Source: Posidonia oceanica (taxonomy: Eukaryota; Streptophyta; Magnoliopsida; Alismatales; Posidoniaceae). Taken from it: a DNA stretch of 64,000 nt. Shown piece after piece: positions 11,142 to 22,368 of this stretch. The translations under genes were made by a program, and so were the position numbers. The stretch covers positions 80,288,501-80,352,500 of the forward strand of contig JAZBRS010000014.1 in the NCBI GenBank assembly GCA_037176725.1, given 5' to 3'. How positions within the stretch are numbered: the first letter of the stretch is position 1; each line of letters opens with the position of its first letter. The notes under the pieces are model-generated. The model was not told the DNA's origin. It saw only the letters and a list, made by a program, of their open reading frames with translations, and did not search any database.

Positions 11142-13468
11142 GTTGTACGCTGGAATAGGCAGCGTCCAACGTTGGACGTGCCCCGAGCTGGCGTCCAACG
11201 TTGGACGCCTTCTGCTCTAGCGTCTAATGACTTGGTTGCAGCAGCAGCTGTTCCGCCACCTTCGGCTCACCTCCCGTCCACTCCACCATCCCTCCGCACT
11301 TACTACCTATCCCCTCTTGCACTCCAGGCCACCCACTAGCTGCCAAGGCCGAGTAACTCCTCTGCCACAGCGTCTTCTCTGCCCCAGCCCATTTTGCACT
11401 CTCTCCCGCACTCACTGCCTTTAGCTGCACATACCTGCCACCACCGTGACTTCACCGGCCCTCTAACAAGTCCCATGCCCCCTCCTGACAAACCTCGTGG
11501 CCTCCACACACCCAAGAGTACCTGCCATTGCCTGCAAGCCTGCCAATTCCACCTGCAACTTCGGTCATTTGGTGGAGGAACCCATGCACCCACTTCACAA
11601 AATAGCAACCTTCACCCCTTTGCAGCATTCACCACACAAGCCCGAGAGAGAATTCGCCACTTCCAAAGCGTAGAGCGAACTCCCACCTCCACCCTCGACC
11701 TTTCGCTGACCTCTCCCGTGCTCCCAGCAAGCTGCACAATCTCGCCGAAGTCCCCCCTGCTGTGAGCTTCCGCAATGCCAGCGAAGAAGGACGAACTGCT
11801 GTTTCAGGCCGCGCACAGGTTGGTTATCCATCCCTGAAGCTCATGCATGTTTCGTTGAGTGTTCCCATGTGCTTTCCTTGCTTGTTTGCACAGCACACAC
11901 CCCTCCTCGCCTTGGCTTTCCGGCCGTGAGGAGGAGGAGGTGGGTGGAGCAATCCACCCGCCTAATCTTGGCACCAAGCATACCACCATGCTTGTTGTCA
12001 ATCACACTTGCTTACTAGCAAGTTATTTTGAAGTTTTGGATCGATTTGGCTGCCATTCTTGGCCAAGTGGATCTTCAGTTTGTTGGACGCCCAGGCTGGT
12101 GCGTCCAACGTTGGACGCGGTAGTAGCCAGCGTCCAATGCCCCACTGTGCCTTCTTTGCCTTGTTTTTGCTTTGAGGTCTGCCATGCTTTGCTATTGCTT
12201 GTTCTTTTGTGAATCTATGCTGCATACCATCCTTACATGTCTTCACATGCTATGCCATGTTTGCTTTTTGTTGTGATCATGTCTTGAATCATTTTGCATG
12301 CCTTAAGTTATTCTATTGTTTGCCTGCGTTGGATGCTTGGGTGAGCTGCGTCCAATGTTGGACGTTGGCTCATCTAGCGTCCAACATGTCAGTTAGCTCA
12401 TATTTGCTGCCATGCTTGTACATTGCCTCTTTTTGAAGTCTATTAATGATCCACGTATGCTTAGTGATGTCTGGCCCCTATGGCAACCATGCTTAGGTTT
12501 GCTAATGTCCTTTTAAGTTGCATGCTAGTTTTTCCTTGGGTTTTGCCCCTTTATTCCTTTGCATGCTCTTCCTTAATTGCTTATCATGGATTATATGCTT
12601 GGTATGAGTTCCTTTTCTTGATCTGGCATGTCATCAGTAGCTTGCATGCATGTTAGGAGGGGTTTAGAGCTGAGTTCCCCCTTAGCAGGTGGGTTTTGCA
12701 TTATGCAGGTGTTGGACGCTAGGGACTTCAGCGTCCTACGTTGGACGCTGCTGTCACCAGCGTCTAACGTTCCTGTTCATTTGCATAAGTTTTAAATGTT
12801 TGCATGTTGCTCTGATCCGCATGTTTGCATGATTCCTGTGTACATTTGCTTGCTTAACCTTCATTAGCAACTGCTCTTCAGCTTTCCTAGATCTTATGCT
12901 AATTTTATGCAAGTTCTTGTGTGTTTGTGCCTCCTAGTGCGTTGTACGCTGCTGTTCCTGGCGTCCAACATTGGACGCCGGCTCAGCTCACGTCCAACGC
13001 TCTGGTTGAGCTTCATGCCTGGCACATGTTGCAGAAGGTGGGTTTCTTGGTTTCTTTTGCATCCTATGCTTGCATGCTTAGTCTATGCCTACTTACAGTA
13101 GCCTAATGCATGTGTCAATGTTTTGTTTATCCTCTGTATGCTTGTTTGCTCTGCTGTCCCTCTGGCCTGTGTTGGACGCCTGTCTCTTTGGCGTCTAATG
13201 TTGGATGCCATGCCCACGGTGTCCAACACCCTGCTTGCTTTGATTGCTAATCCTTGCCTACCCTTTGCTCTGAATCTGCTTCTGTTTTGTTGTCATGCTT
13301 GTCCTGCATGTCCTGCACTAGTTCTCTTGCATTTCTGCATCTGCTTTGCATCCATATAGCTAGAATGCATTCTTTTTCAAAACCTGCATGCTGTCTGCCC
13401 CCAGCGGGTGTTGGACATTGGCAATGGCAGCGTCCAACGTTGGACGCCTGAGTTGCCAGCGTCCAACG
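11142..13468. repeat. Dispersed clusters of 29-bp hairpin units GTTGGACGC-N11-GCGTCCAAC
   Basis: Each unit is GTTGGACGC, about 10-12 variable bases, then GCGTCCAAC, so the 9-base arms are complementary. Units stand head to tail, giving the perfect palindrome GCGTCCAACGTTGGACGC at each join. Clusters lie at 11142-11228 (three units, 29-bp period), 12082-12138, about 12328-12386, 12710-12768, 12943-12999, 13171-13228 and 13408-13468 (two units each). The same clusters recur in the 3' LTR of A and, inverted, in the solo LTR. Spacers differ between clusters but are kept between LTR copies. Confidence 0.85.
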
Positions 13469-13599
13469 CTTGCAGTTGGCTGAAGTGAGGTTTTAAAATG
13501 CCAACTTGATTTCATTCGCCATTTTCTATGTTTTGTCACTTTTGTTTGTAATGCAACCCCCAAGCCTGTTACCTGACCCCTGTTTTGGTTTTCGCACCT

Positions 13600-13760
13600 T
13601 GCCTTAGCATCGTTTTTCGCACCCTTGCATCGTTTTCTGCGCCTCTGCATCGTTTTCCACACCCTTGCATTGTTTTCCGTGCCCTTGCATCGTTTTCCGC
13701 ACTTTCGCCTCATTTTCGGTGCTCTCACATCGTTTTCCACACCTGCTTTAGCTTTATCCC
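13600..13760. repeat. Minisatellite in LTR of A, period about 21 bp
   Basis: Seven to eight degenerate copies of a unit like TTGCATCGTTTTCCGCACCC. The corresponding stretch of the 3' LTR (about 62945-63065) has about one unit fewer, which explains most of the length difference between the two LTRs. The solo LTR and the LTRs of B carry related minisatellites at the same relative place. Confidence 0.8.
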
Positions 13761-14405
13761 TTGCATGTCAATTGCATTGCCTAGTTTTCCTCGCAGTTTT
13801 GTTTTATCGCCAGCATTTGCATTAGGGCTATGATGCTTACTGCCTAGGAGTTCTCACGAGCTAGGGTTCGCCCAGTTCGGAACACTAGCAGCGTCGCTGA
13901 GCACATAGATAGCACATTTATTTCCCATGCATGGTAAGCAGACATTCATTGCATTTAGGCATTAGGCTAGCATTTCCCTACATTAGCGCGTGTGATTGCC
14001 TAAGAAAGACCGACTCTCGGACGTATCGGGGGTGCCTAACACCTTCCCCGTGCTTAATAGGAGTCCTTGCCTTTTCTCTTGGGCCGCATCGACCTTTCCT
14101 TCATCCTAGGCACGAGTCATAGCATAGCATAGCATTGCATTGTGTCGCATCGCACCCCTTTGCTCCTTCTTTGCATCCGATTTTGCATGTCTTTTCATGC
14201 ATTACCCTTGGTTTTCCCTATCTCCCAATTTAATAGACCTGGTGGCAACTCCGATTTGTCTTATCATTTTCTTTTTCTTCTTTTTGCCAGCATTTCCGAG
14301 TCAAGTTTCTTCCCTTGGATCCTGCCGCATATAGTGAGCCTATTTTGATCGGTGCACGCAAGCTTTGGCATTGTGCATGGACGATCAGAATTCAGGATTA
14401 CTACA

Positions 14406-14425
14406 GTGGCGACTCCGTTGGGGAG
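14406..14425 (+). promoter_or_regulatory. Primer-binding site of element A
   Basis: GTGGCGACTCCGTTGGGGAG follows the LTR end directly. It has the same position and near-identical sequence as the sites in B and D, where minus-strand DNA synthesis would be primed from a host tRNA (tRNA-Arg is reported for Ogre-type elements). Confidence 0.8.
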
Positions 14426-15581
14426 AATAGACTTCGGCTTTCGTCTTGGCCTTCTCGTCTTTTGCTTTTGTGCTTTGCTTGCCTTTTGCTTCTGCTCATT
14501 TTACTTGCTTACCTGCTTGCTTGTTTATTTACCTGCTTTATGCCATGATTTCTTGCGCTGCTCAATTTTCCTGCATCACATGCCTAAATACTTGCTTGGC
14601 ACACTATGCATGCCTTTTGGGTGTTATGTGTCTTGTTTTACACAAATGTTATGCCACTGCACATACACATGCCATGCGTATCTGCCTTTTGATATGATAA
14701 GGGTTTTCTCTTCACTATCATGTCCACATACACATGCACATGCCATGCCCATGCCTTTTGCAATGATGTGTGTTGTCTGCTTGCCATGACTGGGTGATTT
14801 TCTTCCCCTTTTTGCATTAAGCCTAAGGACAATTAGAGATTGATTGCTTCCCCCATGGCTAACTAAAAACAACAAGTAAAAAGAACCTCTAGGAGCAACT
14901 AGAGACTGCAACACACCTGCACCCCCTTGAGTTAATAAAATGCGCAAGATAAAACGCGAAGCATTTGCATAAAGCATCATATAGGGCATGCATTCTTCTC
15001 ATCTGAGTCCACCTACAGTCTGAGAAGGATAGTCCTGGTCTCTCGCCCCTAGAGCTTTGGCGTGGTGTGAGTAGATCGGTCTGTCCCCCCTTGTCAGGGG
15101 GCCGCGTCGGTGTTAGTGGAGGGTACCACCTATGCTTCTGGCAGGGTCAAGGCCTCCTACGCACCACCACGTCACCACTTGAGCTTTGGGCCGGGATTAA
15201 GACGTGGGGCCTACTTTTTCTAGCCTGAGTCGGCGACCCGTACACTGATGAGCGTCCAAAGTAGACTACCTACTAGGACACCCTAGATTGGTGAGGGAGA
15301 GCATGCTAGAAAGCATACATCTGCATTCATGTCATACATCAAAGCATTTGCATTTTACTTTCGAGTTCTAATCCCTTGTTATCTGCTTGCCTTTCGCACA
15401 GACGTCAGTGAGCGAGTTCCTTAGCTGGAGCTTGAGTGCTTTCCCTTACTAATGCCCTTGCTGCGACCCCTGCTTTCGATCATCCCCTTCTGAGTTACTT
15501 TGCCTTCACGATAATAGCTCTCTTAGGATTCGCCCTCTTGCCCCCTGCCGTAGCCCTGTGATCACCCGTTCTCGGTCAGCG
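14426..15581 (+). other. Leader (5' UTR) of element A
   Basis: About 1.15 kb of non-coding sequence lies between PBS and gag. The first part is pyrimidine-rich. A block at about 14985-15310 is well conserved with B 34070-34400, including GAGCTTTGGGCCGGGA, CCTACTTTTTCT and GAGTCGG-GACCCGTACA. Such conservation in an untranslated leader suggests an RNA function such as packaging, but this is inference. Short ORFs here are not conserved. Confidence 0.7.
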
Positions 15582-18500
15582 ATGGCCTAGTTTGTTGGTG
15601 ATTCCTAGGTCCCTGTTGCCCTAGAGGTGGCCCCTCTTTTGGTCCCTTCGACTCTCGCATTGACCCCCTCTATGCCAGCGTCCCCTTCTCTGGTACAGCT
15701 GCCTCCCTCCTATTTTGTGGGGCAATGGCAGGCTCCACTGGACCCAGTTGCCGAGACTGTCTTGGTAACCGCCGCCCGCGCTCCGGAGACGCCACTGACT
15801 TCTCCTTCCTAGGGTAATGTCACTTTTGACACCCACCCTGCTGCGGCGAATTTCGCCTTAGGACCTCCGCCCCATGGACAATCTGTGTCCCAACCGCTTG
15901 ACTCTGGTCCCCCGCCGATCCTGTAACTCAGCATACCTACTGACGGGTCCCTTGAGATGCAGTATCAGCAGCTGATGGAGACTGCCTAGAGATTGCAGGG
16001 CATGGCTCTATCTCTTCACCCTTCATTCACTCTTGCTGCTCCTGAGGCTCTGCTGCGACCTGCTCTCGCGTCGCAGGCATTCCCTTCTGCTCCCCCGCCC
16101 TGACCATTGCCTCAGCTACTCACTGCTCCGGCGATGGGGGCTTAGCTCTCGCCTCCTGCATATGCACAACACCTTGCACAGCATCCTCCTCTAGCACCTG
16201 GTGGCTAGTCCTTAGGATTGGTTGGAGCGCAGCATCCCTCCGGCCCGCAGCTCGGCAATGTGCCGGTGCAGCAGCTGACGCTCCAGCACTTTGCATCACC
16301 TATCACTCAGCATGCTAGTTATTCCTACCCCCTGCATCAGCAATACCCTACCCCTGCATACATTCCAGCACACACGACACATCCGCACGGATACGCCGCC
16401 CATCCTGTCGCTCCACCAGGCGATGCGGTGGTAGATCCGGAGGAGCACCTTGGTGCGTCCTATGCAGCGTATGTGGCCCCTACCCCTACTGTACCACCTC
16501 CTTTGGTAGCAGCTCCAGAATCCAACGACGACAGGTTCGCCGTTCTAGAGAAAGCACTTCGACAAGTGCAGGGTACAGACCGCCAGTCTTACCAATTCCG
16601 GGACCTCTGTTACTTCCCAAAGGTGGTGCTCCCACCGAAGTTTCATATCTCGGTATTTGAAAAATATAATGGTAGAGGCTGTCCAATAGCACACCTGAAG
16701 GCATACTGCGGAGATCTCGCTCAGCTCCAGGCTGATGAGAGGTTGCTAATCCGCTTGTTCCAGAAAAGTCTAACTGGCCCTGCACTCAAGTGGTTCACCT
16801 CACTTGATATGGCCAGCATCAAGACGTGGAACGACCTCAGCCAGGCGTTCCTGGGACAGTATTCCTTCAACCTGGATCTGGTTCCTAAGCGCGCGGACCT
16901 GGTCGCAACAAAGCAGAACCCTGGCGAGTTGTTTGGGGAGTATGTCGGCTGTTGGCGTGCAGTCGCTTCACAAGTTCGAGACAGACCCTCTGACGAGGAG
17001 TCCCTTGAGATTATGATTGGGGGTGTGTGGCCCGCCGTCGGGGCTCTGCTCAGCATTCAACCTGTCACAACCTTCACTGCACTGATTCGGGCTGGCACCC
17101 GCGTGGAGAGTTCGCTACGGAGTGGCAACTTCCCAGTGCTCTCTGCGTTTGCCAACCAGGCCACCACCAGCAGCAATAGTGGCAGCACCAACAGCAACAG
17201 TAGTGGTACCACCAGCAGCTGGGCCAAGAAGAAGGACTCGCCGACACTTGCTGTTGCCTACGTTGACCCTTTGCCCGTGCCTGTTCAGCTGGCAGTTTGG
17301 CCTCCCCCGAATCAAGTAGTATATGCACCAGCACCTAGGGCACCCCCACACCACAAATCACCACCACCGCCCAACCGGTGTATCCTATTGCACCAGTCCG
17401 GCAAGCGCTGCCCTAGGGGCAAAGGCGACCGTGGCGTCAATTCACCCCACTGGTGGAGCCGTTAAGCGCTGTTCTCCCCAAGGTTGTGACATTTCTAAGG
17501 TTTCCCGAGGTTCGCCCGTTGCCAAATCCACTTCCGCATTGGCATAAGGCGCACCTTTTTTGCAACTTTCATTGAGCTGTAGGGCACTCGACGAACAGTT
17601 GCCTCACTTCACGGGACGCCATTCAGAATCTGATCGAATCGGGAACGATTACGATCCACACGCACGAGGCATCTTCATCTACTCCTTCATCAGCATCAGC
17701 CCCTGCACAAGCATTAGCACCCCCTCATCCCAGCATCGTCCACCAGCCCTTCCTGGAGCATCCTAATCTGGAAGGCGTGGGGACCTCGGGAATCTATTCT
17801 CTCTCCCCCTCCAGGCCTGCTACATCTGTAGTGGACCCCTCTGAGCTCATTCATGATGTCACAGAGTCCTTTCCTCTCTCTCTTTATCGTGCGGCTATTG
17901 CTGGCTCTGAGTCAGGAGTCCATATGATCCGACTGCGTGCCAGGCCGAGGCGCTCCGCCGCTCGCCCTACCATGCACTCTCAGGCCCCTGCCCCTGTACA
18001 CCTCCAAGCTAGACCGCAGGCCCAAACCCCTGCCTCCTACTTAGGTAGGCCCCCAGTCAGCCTGTTAGCTAGGTCTCAGCCAGGGCCCCCAGCAACTTAC
18101 CAGCATCAGTACCCTTGCCCCTATCGCCCAGCCAACTCTCCTGTAGCCCCTCTTGTGCTTGCAGCACAGGCCCTTACGGTTATTGATTTAACCTGGGACC
18201 CCCATCGCGTGCCCTACAACTATGCCACAGAAATGTGCGTAGAAGTCACGCGATCGGGGAGGTATACCAGCCCACAGCACTGGTGGTAAGGCCCAGCCGT
18301 CCAGCACCCGCCGCACCCTCACTAGTTAGTCAACCCGCTGCACCCCCACCAGCAAGCCAACCCGCAGCACCCCCAGCATCAAGCCAACCCCCTGCACCTA
18401 GCCCAGTAGAGCCAACCCCCAGAGCATCCCCCTCTACCACTAGAAAGCCGCACCACAGAATCGACATTACCTCCTAGCTTAGAAGGGTTAAAGTCGACAT

Positions 18501-18709
18501 TTCCATTTGGGACCTTATCCATTCCTCTTCTGAACACCGTGAGGCTTTTCTCCGAGTGTTCCAAGCAGCCCGTGTGTCCCAAGCTATAGAACCCGTGGCC
18601 CTGGAGAGCATGGTTGGCGTCATCGCGGAGCCTCAGATCATCTCTTTCACGAGCGATGAGCTCCCCCGAGTGGAGATTAATCATAACCAACCCTTGTTTG
18701 TCACGGTGC
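15582..18709 (+). pseudogene. gag and start of protease region of element A, inactivated
   Basis: The ATG at 15582 lies in the context GGTCAGCGATGGCC, as in B, but the next codon is a stop. The best preserved part (16218-17340) contains the capsid core: EKYNGRGCPIAHLKAYCGDL, ALKWFTSLD, TWNDLSQAFLGQYS, and VRDRPSDEES. The frame is lost near 17340. The zinc knuckle near 17555-17600 is still readable but has a TGA inside it. From 17777 to 18289 the C-terminal proline-rich linker is open again. The frame then reaches the pre-protease segment (18481-18709), where a solo LTR splits it. Gag would form the virus-like particle in the cytoplasm. Confidence 0.85.
18705..18709. repeat. Target site duplication of the solo LTR (GGTGC), left copy
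   Basis: GGTGC at 18705-18709 is repeated at 22369-22373, directly outside the LTR termini. The uninterrupted sequence in B (near 37836-37840) has one copy, which confirms the duplication. Confidence 0.9.
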
Positions 18710-21700
18710 TGTAGTAATCCTGAATTCTGATCATACATGCACGATGCCAAAGCTCACATGCATCGATCAAAATAGGCTCACTATATGCGGCAGGATTCGA
18801 GGGAAGAAACTCGACTCGGAAATGCTGGCAAAAGAAGAAAAAGAAAATGATAAGACAAATCGAAGTTGCCACCAGGTCTATTAAAATGGGAGACTAGGAA
18901 AATCGAGGGTAATGCATGAAAAGACATGCAAAACCGGATGCAAAGAGGGGGCAAAGGGATGCAATGCAACACAATGCGATGCTATGCTATGACTCGAGCC
19001 TAGGATAAATGAAAGGTCGATACGGGCCAAGAGAAAGGGCAAGGACTCCTGTTACGCACGGGAAAGGTGTTAGGCACCCCCGATACATCTGAGAGTCGGT
19101 CTTTCTTAGGCAATCTCGCACTTTAATGCAGGGAAATGCTACCCTAATGCCTAAATACAATGAATGTCTGCTTACCATGCATGGAAAATAAACGTGCTAT
19201 CTATGTGCTCAGCAATGCTGCTAGTGTTCCGAACCAGGCGAACCCTGGTTCGTGAGAACTCCTAGGCAATAAGCATCATAGTCCTAATGCAAATGTAGGC
19301 GATAAAACAAAACTGTGGGGAAACCAGGCAATGCAAATGACATGCAAGGGATAAAATCAAAGCGGGTGCGGAAAACGATGCAAAGGCACGGAAAATGAGG
19401 CGAAAGCACGGAAAACAATGCAAGGGCGTGGAAAACGACGTAAGGGCGTGGAAAACGATGCAAAGGCACAGAAAACGATGCGAAGGTGCGGAAAATGACG
19501 CAAAGGCACGAAAAACAATGCAAAGGCACGGAAAACAATGCAAAAGTTGGAAAACAATGCAAAGGCACGGAAAACGATGCAAAGGCACGGAAAACAATGC
19601 AAAGGTGCAGAAAACAATGCAAAAGTACAGAAAACAATGCAAAGGCACGGAAAACAATGCAAAAGTGCGGAAAATAATGCAAAAGCTAGGTGCGAAAATC
19701 AAAACAGGGGTTAGGTAACATGCATGGGGGTTGCAATAGCCATAAGAAGCAATAAAACGTGGAAAACGGCGAACGAGACAAAATCAGCGTTTTGAAATGA
19801 CTATCAGCCAAATTCAAGCGTTGGACGCTGGCAACACCTGCGTTCAACGTTAGACGCTGGCACTGCTGGCATCCAACACCTGCTGGAGGCAGACAGTATG
19901 CAAGTTTTGAAAAACGATACATTCTAGCTACATGGATGCAATGCAGATGCAGAAATGTAGCTAAATGGGTGCCTGACATGCAGGGCTAACATGATAACAG
20001 AACAGAAGCGGATTCAGGGCAAGGGGCAAACTAAGATCAAGAATCAAAGCAAGCAGGGTGTTGGACGCCCTTGGGCATGGTGTCCAATGTTAGACGCTAG
20101 AGAGGCTGGCGTCCAACACAGGCCAGAAGAACAGCAAGCCAAAAAGCATACAAATGACAAATAAAAAAAAGGGAACATGCATTTGGGCTACTGGAGACAA
20201 GCATAGACTGAGCATACAAGCATAGAACACAAAAAAAAAACCAAAGAAACATTACCTGCAACCTGTGCTAGGCTTAAAGCTCAACTAGAACGTTGGACGC
20301 GAGTTGAGCCGGCGTCCAATGTTGGACGCCAGAAACAGCAGCGTACAACGCCTTGGGAGGCACGAACACACAAGAACTTGCATAAAATTAGCACATGATC
20401 TCTAAAAGCTGATGAACAATTGCTAATGAAGACTAGGCATGCATGTAAACACAAAAGCCATGCAAACAGTTGGATCAGAGCAACATGCAAGCAATTAGAA
20501 GCAAAGTAGATGGACTGCGGCGTTAGACGCTGGTGACAACAGCGTCCATTGTAAGACGCTGAATGCCCCAGCGTCCAACACCTGCAGAATGCAAAACCCA
20601 CCTTCTAAGGGGGAGCTCAGCTCTAAACCCCTCCTAACATGCATGTAAACTACTGATGACATGCCAGACCAAGAAAGAGCATACATATCAAGCATATAAT
20701 CCAAGGAAAGCAAGGGAGAAAGAGCTTGCATAGGAGTAAATAGGCAAAAAGCTTATAGAAAACAGCATGCAACTTGAGAAGGAAAAGAAAGCCTAAGCAT
20801 GATTGCCATAGAGGCCAGGCATCACTAAGCATACATGGATCATGAATAGGCAACAAAAATAGGCAAGGTACAAGCATGGCAGCAAGTTAAAACTAACAGG
20901 CATGTTGGACGCTGGATGAACCAGCATCCAACGTTGGACGCGGCTCACCCAGGCGTCCAACTAAGGTAGATAGCAAACAGACTTAGAGCATGCAAAAAGA
21001 TTTAAGCATGGATAAAAGCAAGGAGACAAGCATGGCATGGCATTTGAGAACACGTAAAGAAGGCATGCAGCATGGATTTACAAGAGGCAAGCAACAGCAA
21101 AGCATGGCACACTTCAAAACAAAAGTAGAAGAAAGCATGGCATGACAGGGTGTTGGACGCTGGCCACTACCGCGTCCAACGTTGGACGCACCAACTTGTG
21201 CGTCCAACACACTGAAGATCGTTTCAGTCAAGCAAGGCTGCAAAAACGATCGAAAACTCCAAGAAAGCTTGCTAATAAGCAAGAGTGATTGACAACAAGC
21301 ATGGTGGTATGCTTGGTGCCAAGATTAGGCGGGTGGATTGCTCCACCCACCTCCTCCTCCTCATCGCCGGAAAACCAAGCGATGGAGGGGTGTGTGCTGT
21401 GCAAAAATGCATGGAAAGCATGGAGAAACACTCAAGCTAGCATGTATGCACTACTGGGATCGAAAACCAACTTGTGCGCGGCCTGAAACGGTGGTTCAAC
21501 CTTCTTCACCGGCACTGCGGAAGCTTGCAGCAGGCCAACTCCGGGGAGGTCGCACGGTTAGCTGGAGGCACGGGAGAGGCTGGTGAAAGGTCAAGAGGGA
21601 AGGTGGGAGTTCACTCTTGCTCTTGGAGGTGGCGAATTCTCTCTTGGATTCGTGTGGTGAATGGTGCAAAGGCGTGAAGTTGCTGGTTTTGTGAAGTTTG

Positions 21701-22368
21701 GGCCTGGGTTCAAGTGCATTGGCAGCGAATTGCAGAGGGAATTGCGGGCTTTGCAGGTGATGGCAGAGGCTTCTGAGTGTGTGGAGGCCATGTGGGTTGT
21801 TAGGAGGAGGCGTGGGCTCTGCCAGAAGGCCGACGAAGTCACGGTAGTGGCAGGAATGGGCGGCCAAAGGCAGTGAGAGCGGGAGAGAGCGGGAAGTGGG
21901 CTGAGGCCGAGAAGACGCCGTGGCAGAGGAGTTACTCGGCCTTGGCAGCTAGTGGGTGGCCTGGAGTGCAAGAGTGGACGGGTAGTAAGTGCGGAGAGGC
22001 GGTGGAGTGGACGGGAGGTGAGCCGAAGGGGGCAGATTAGCCGCTGCTGCAACCGAGCCGTTGGACGCTGGGGCAGAAGGCGTCCAACATTGGACGCTAG
22101 CACAAGGCGCGTCCAACATTGGACACTGCCTATTCCAGCGTACAACACGCCCAGTTGGCAAAAGCTGCAATGGGCTTGGGCTTGTGGGCTTAAAAAAGGT
22201 TTAAAAATATGCAAAAGGCTTAGGTTAGGGCCTTAGGGTTTAGGTAAGGTTTTAGGCTTGGTTTTGGGGTAGAAATGGGTTAGTCTAAAAAAGAGTGCCA
22301 TTCCAGAGTCCACGTGAGCCTGCAGGAGAAAACACCAACTTCCGGGTTGTCAAAATGGGGTGTCTACA
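18710..22368 (-). mobile_element. Solo LTR of the A family, inserted in the protease region of element A
   Basis: In minus orientation it begins TGTAGACACCCCATTTTGAC at 22368 and ends GATTACTACA at 18710, 3659 bp long, with GGTGC on both sides. It has no PBS, no PPT and no internal region, so it is the product of LTR-LTR recombination of a formerly complete element. It carries the same hairpin clusters (near 19822-19880, 20058-20120, 20292-20350, 20519-20580, 20903-20962, 21153-21208, 22060-22145) and a longer minisatellite than A. It lies opposite to element A. Confidence 0.92.
19375..19695. repeat. Expanded minisatellite in the solo LTR, period about 20 bp
   Basis: About 15 copies of a unit like GCACGGAAAACAATGCAAAG. 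This is the reverse complement of the minisatellite in A's LTRs, expanded about two-fold. Confidence 0.85.

Larger units (their letters stand above)
10912..14405 (+). mobile_element. 5' LTR of element A
   Basis: It starts TGTAGACACCCCATTTTGAC and ends GGATTACTACA, followed by the PBS. It is paired with 60273-63737 over its full length. Inside are seven clusters of a hairpin repeat (11142 to about 13468), a minisatellite (about 13600-13760), and the block common to all LTRs of the window (about 13820-14120). A PBS-like GTGGCAACTCCG lies at 14242, 164 bp before the true PBS. No protein-coding gene is supported in it. Confidence 0.9.

Noticed and set aside
11142..13468. Palindromic repeats with variable spacers, superficially like a CRISPR array
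   Set aside because: The units are 29 bp with 10-12-base loops, come in twos and threes hundreds of bases apart, and lie in the LTR of a plant retrotransposon; no cas genes or prokaryotic context exist.
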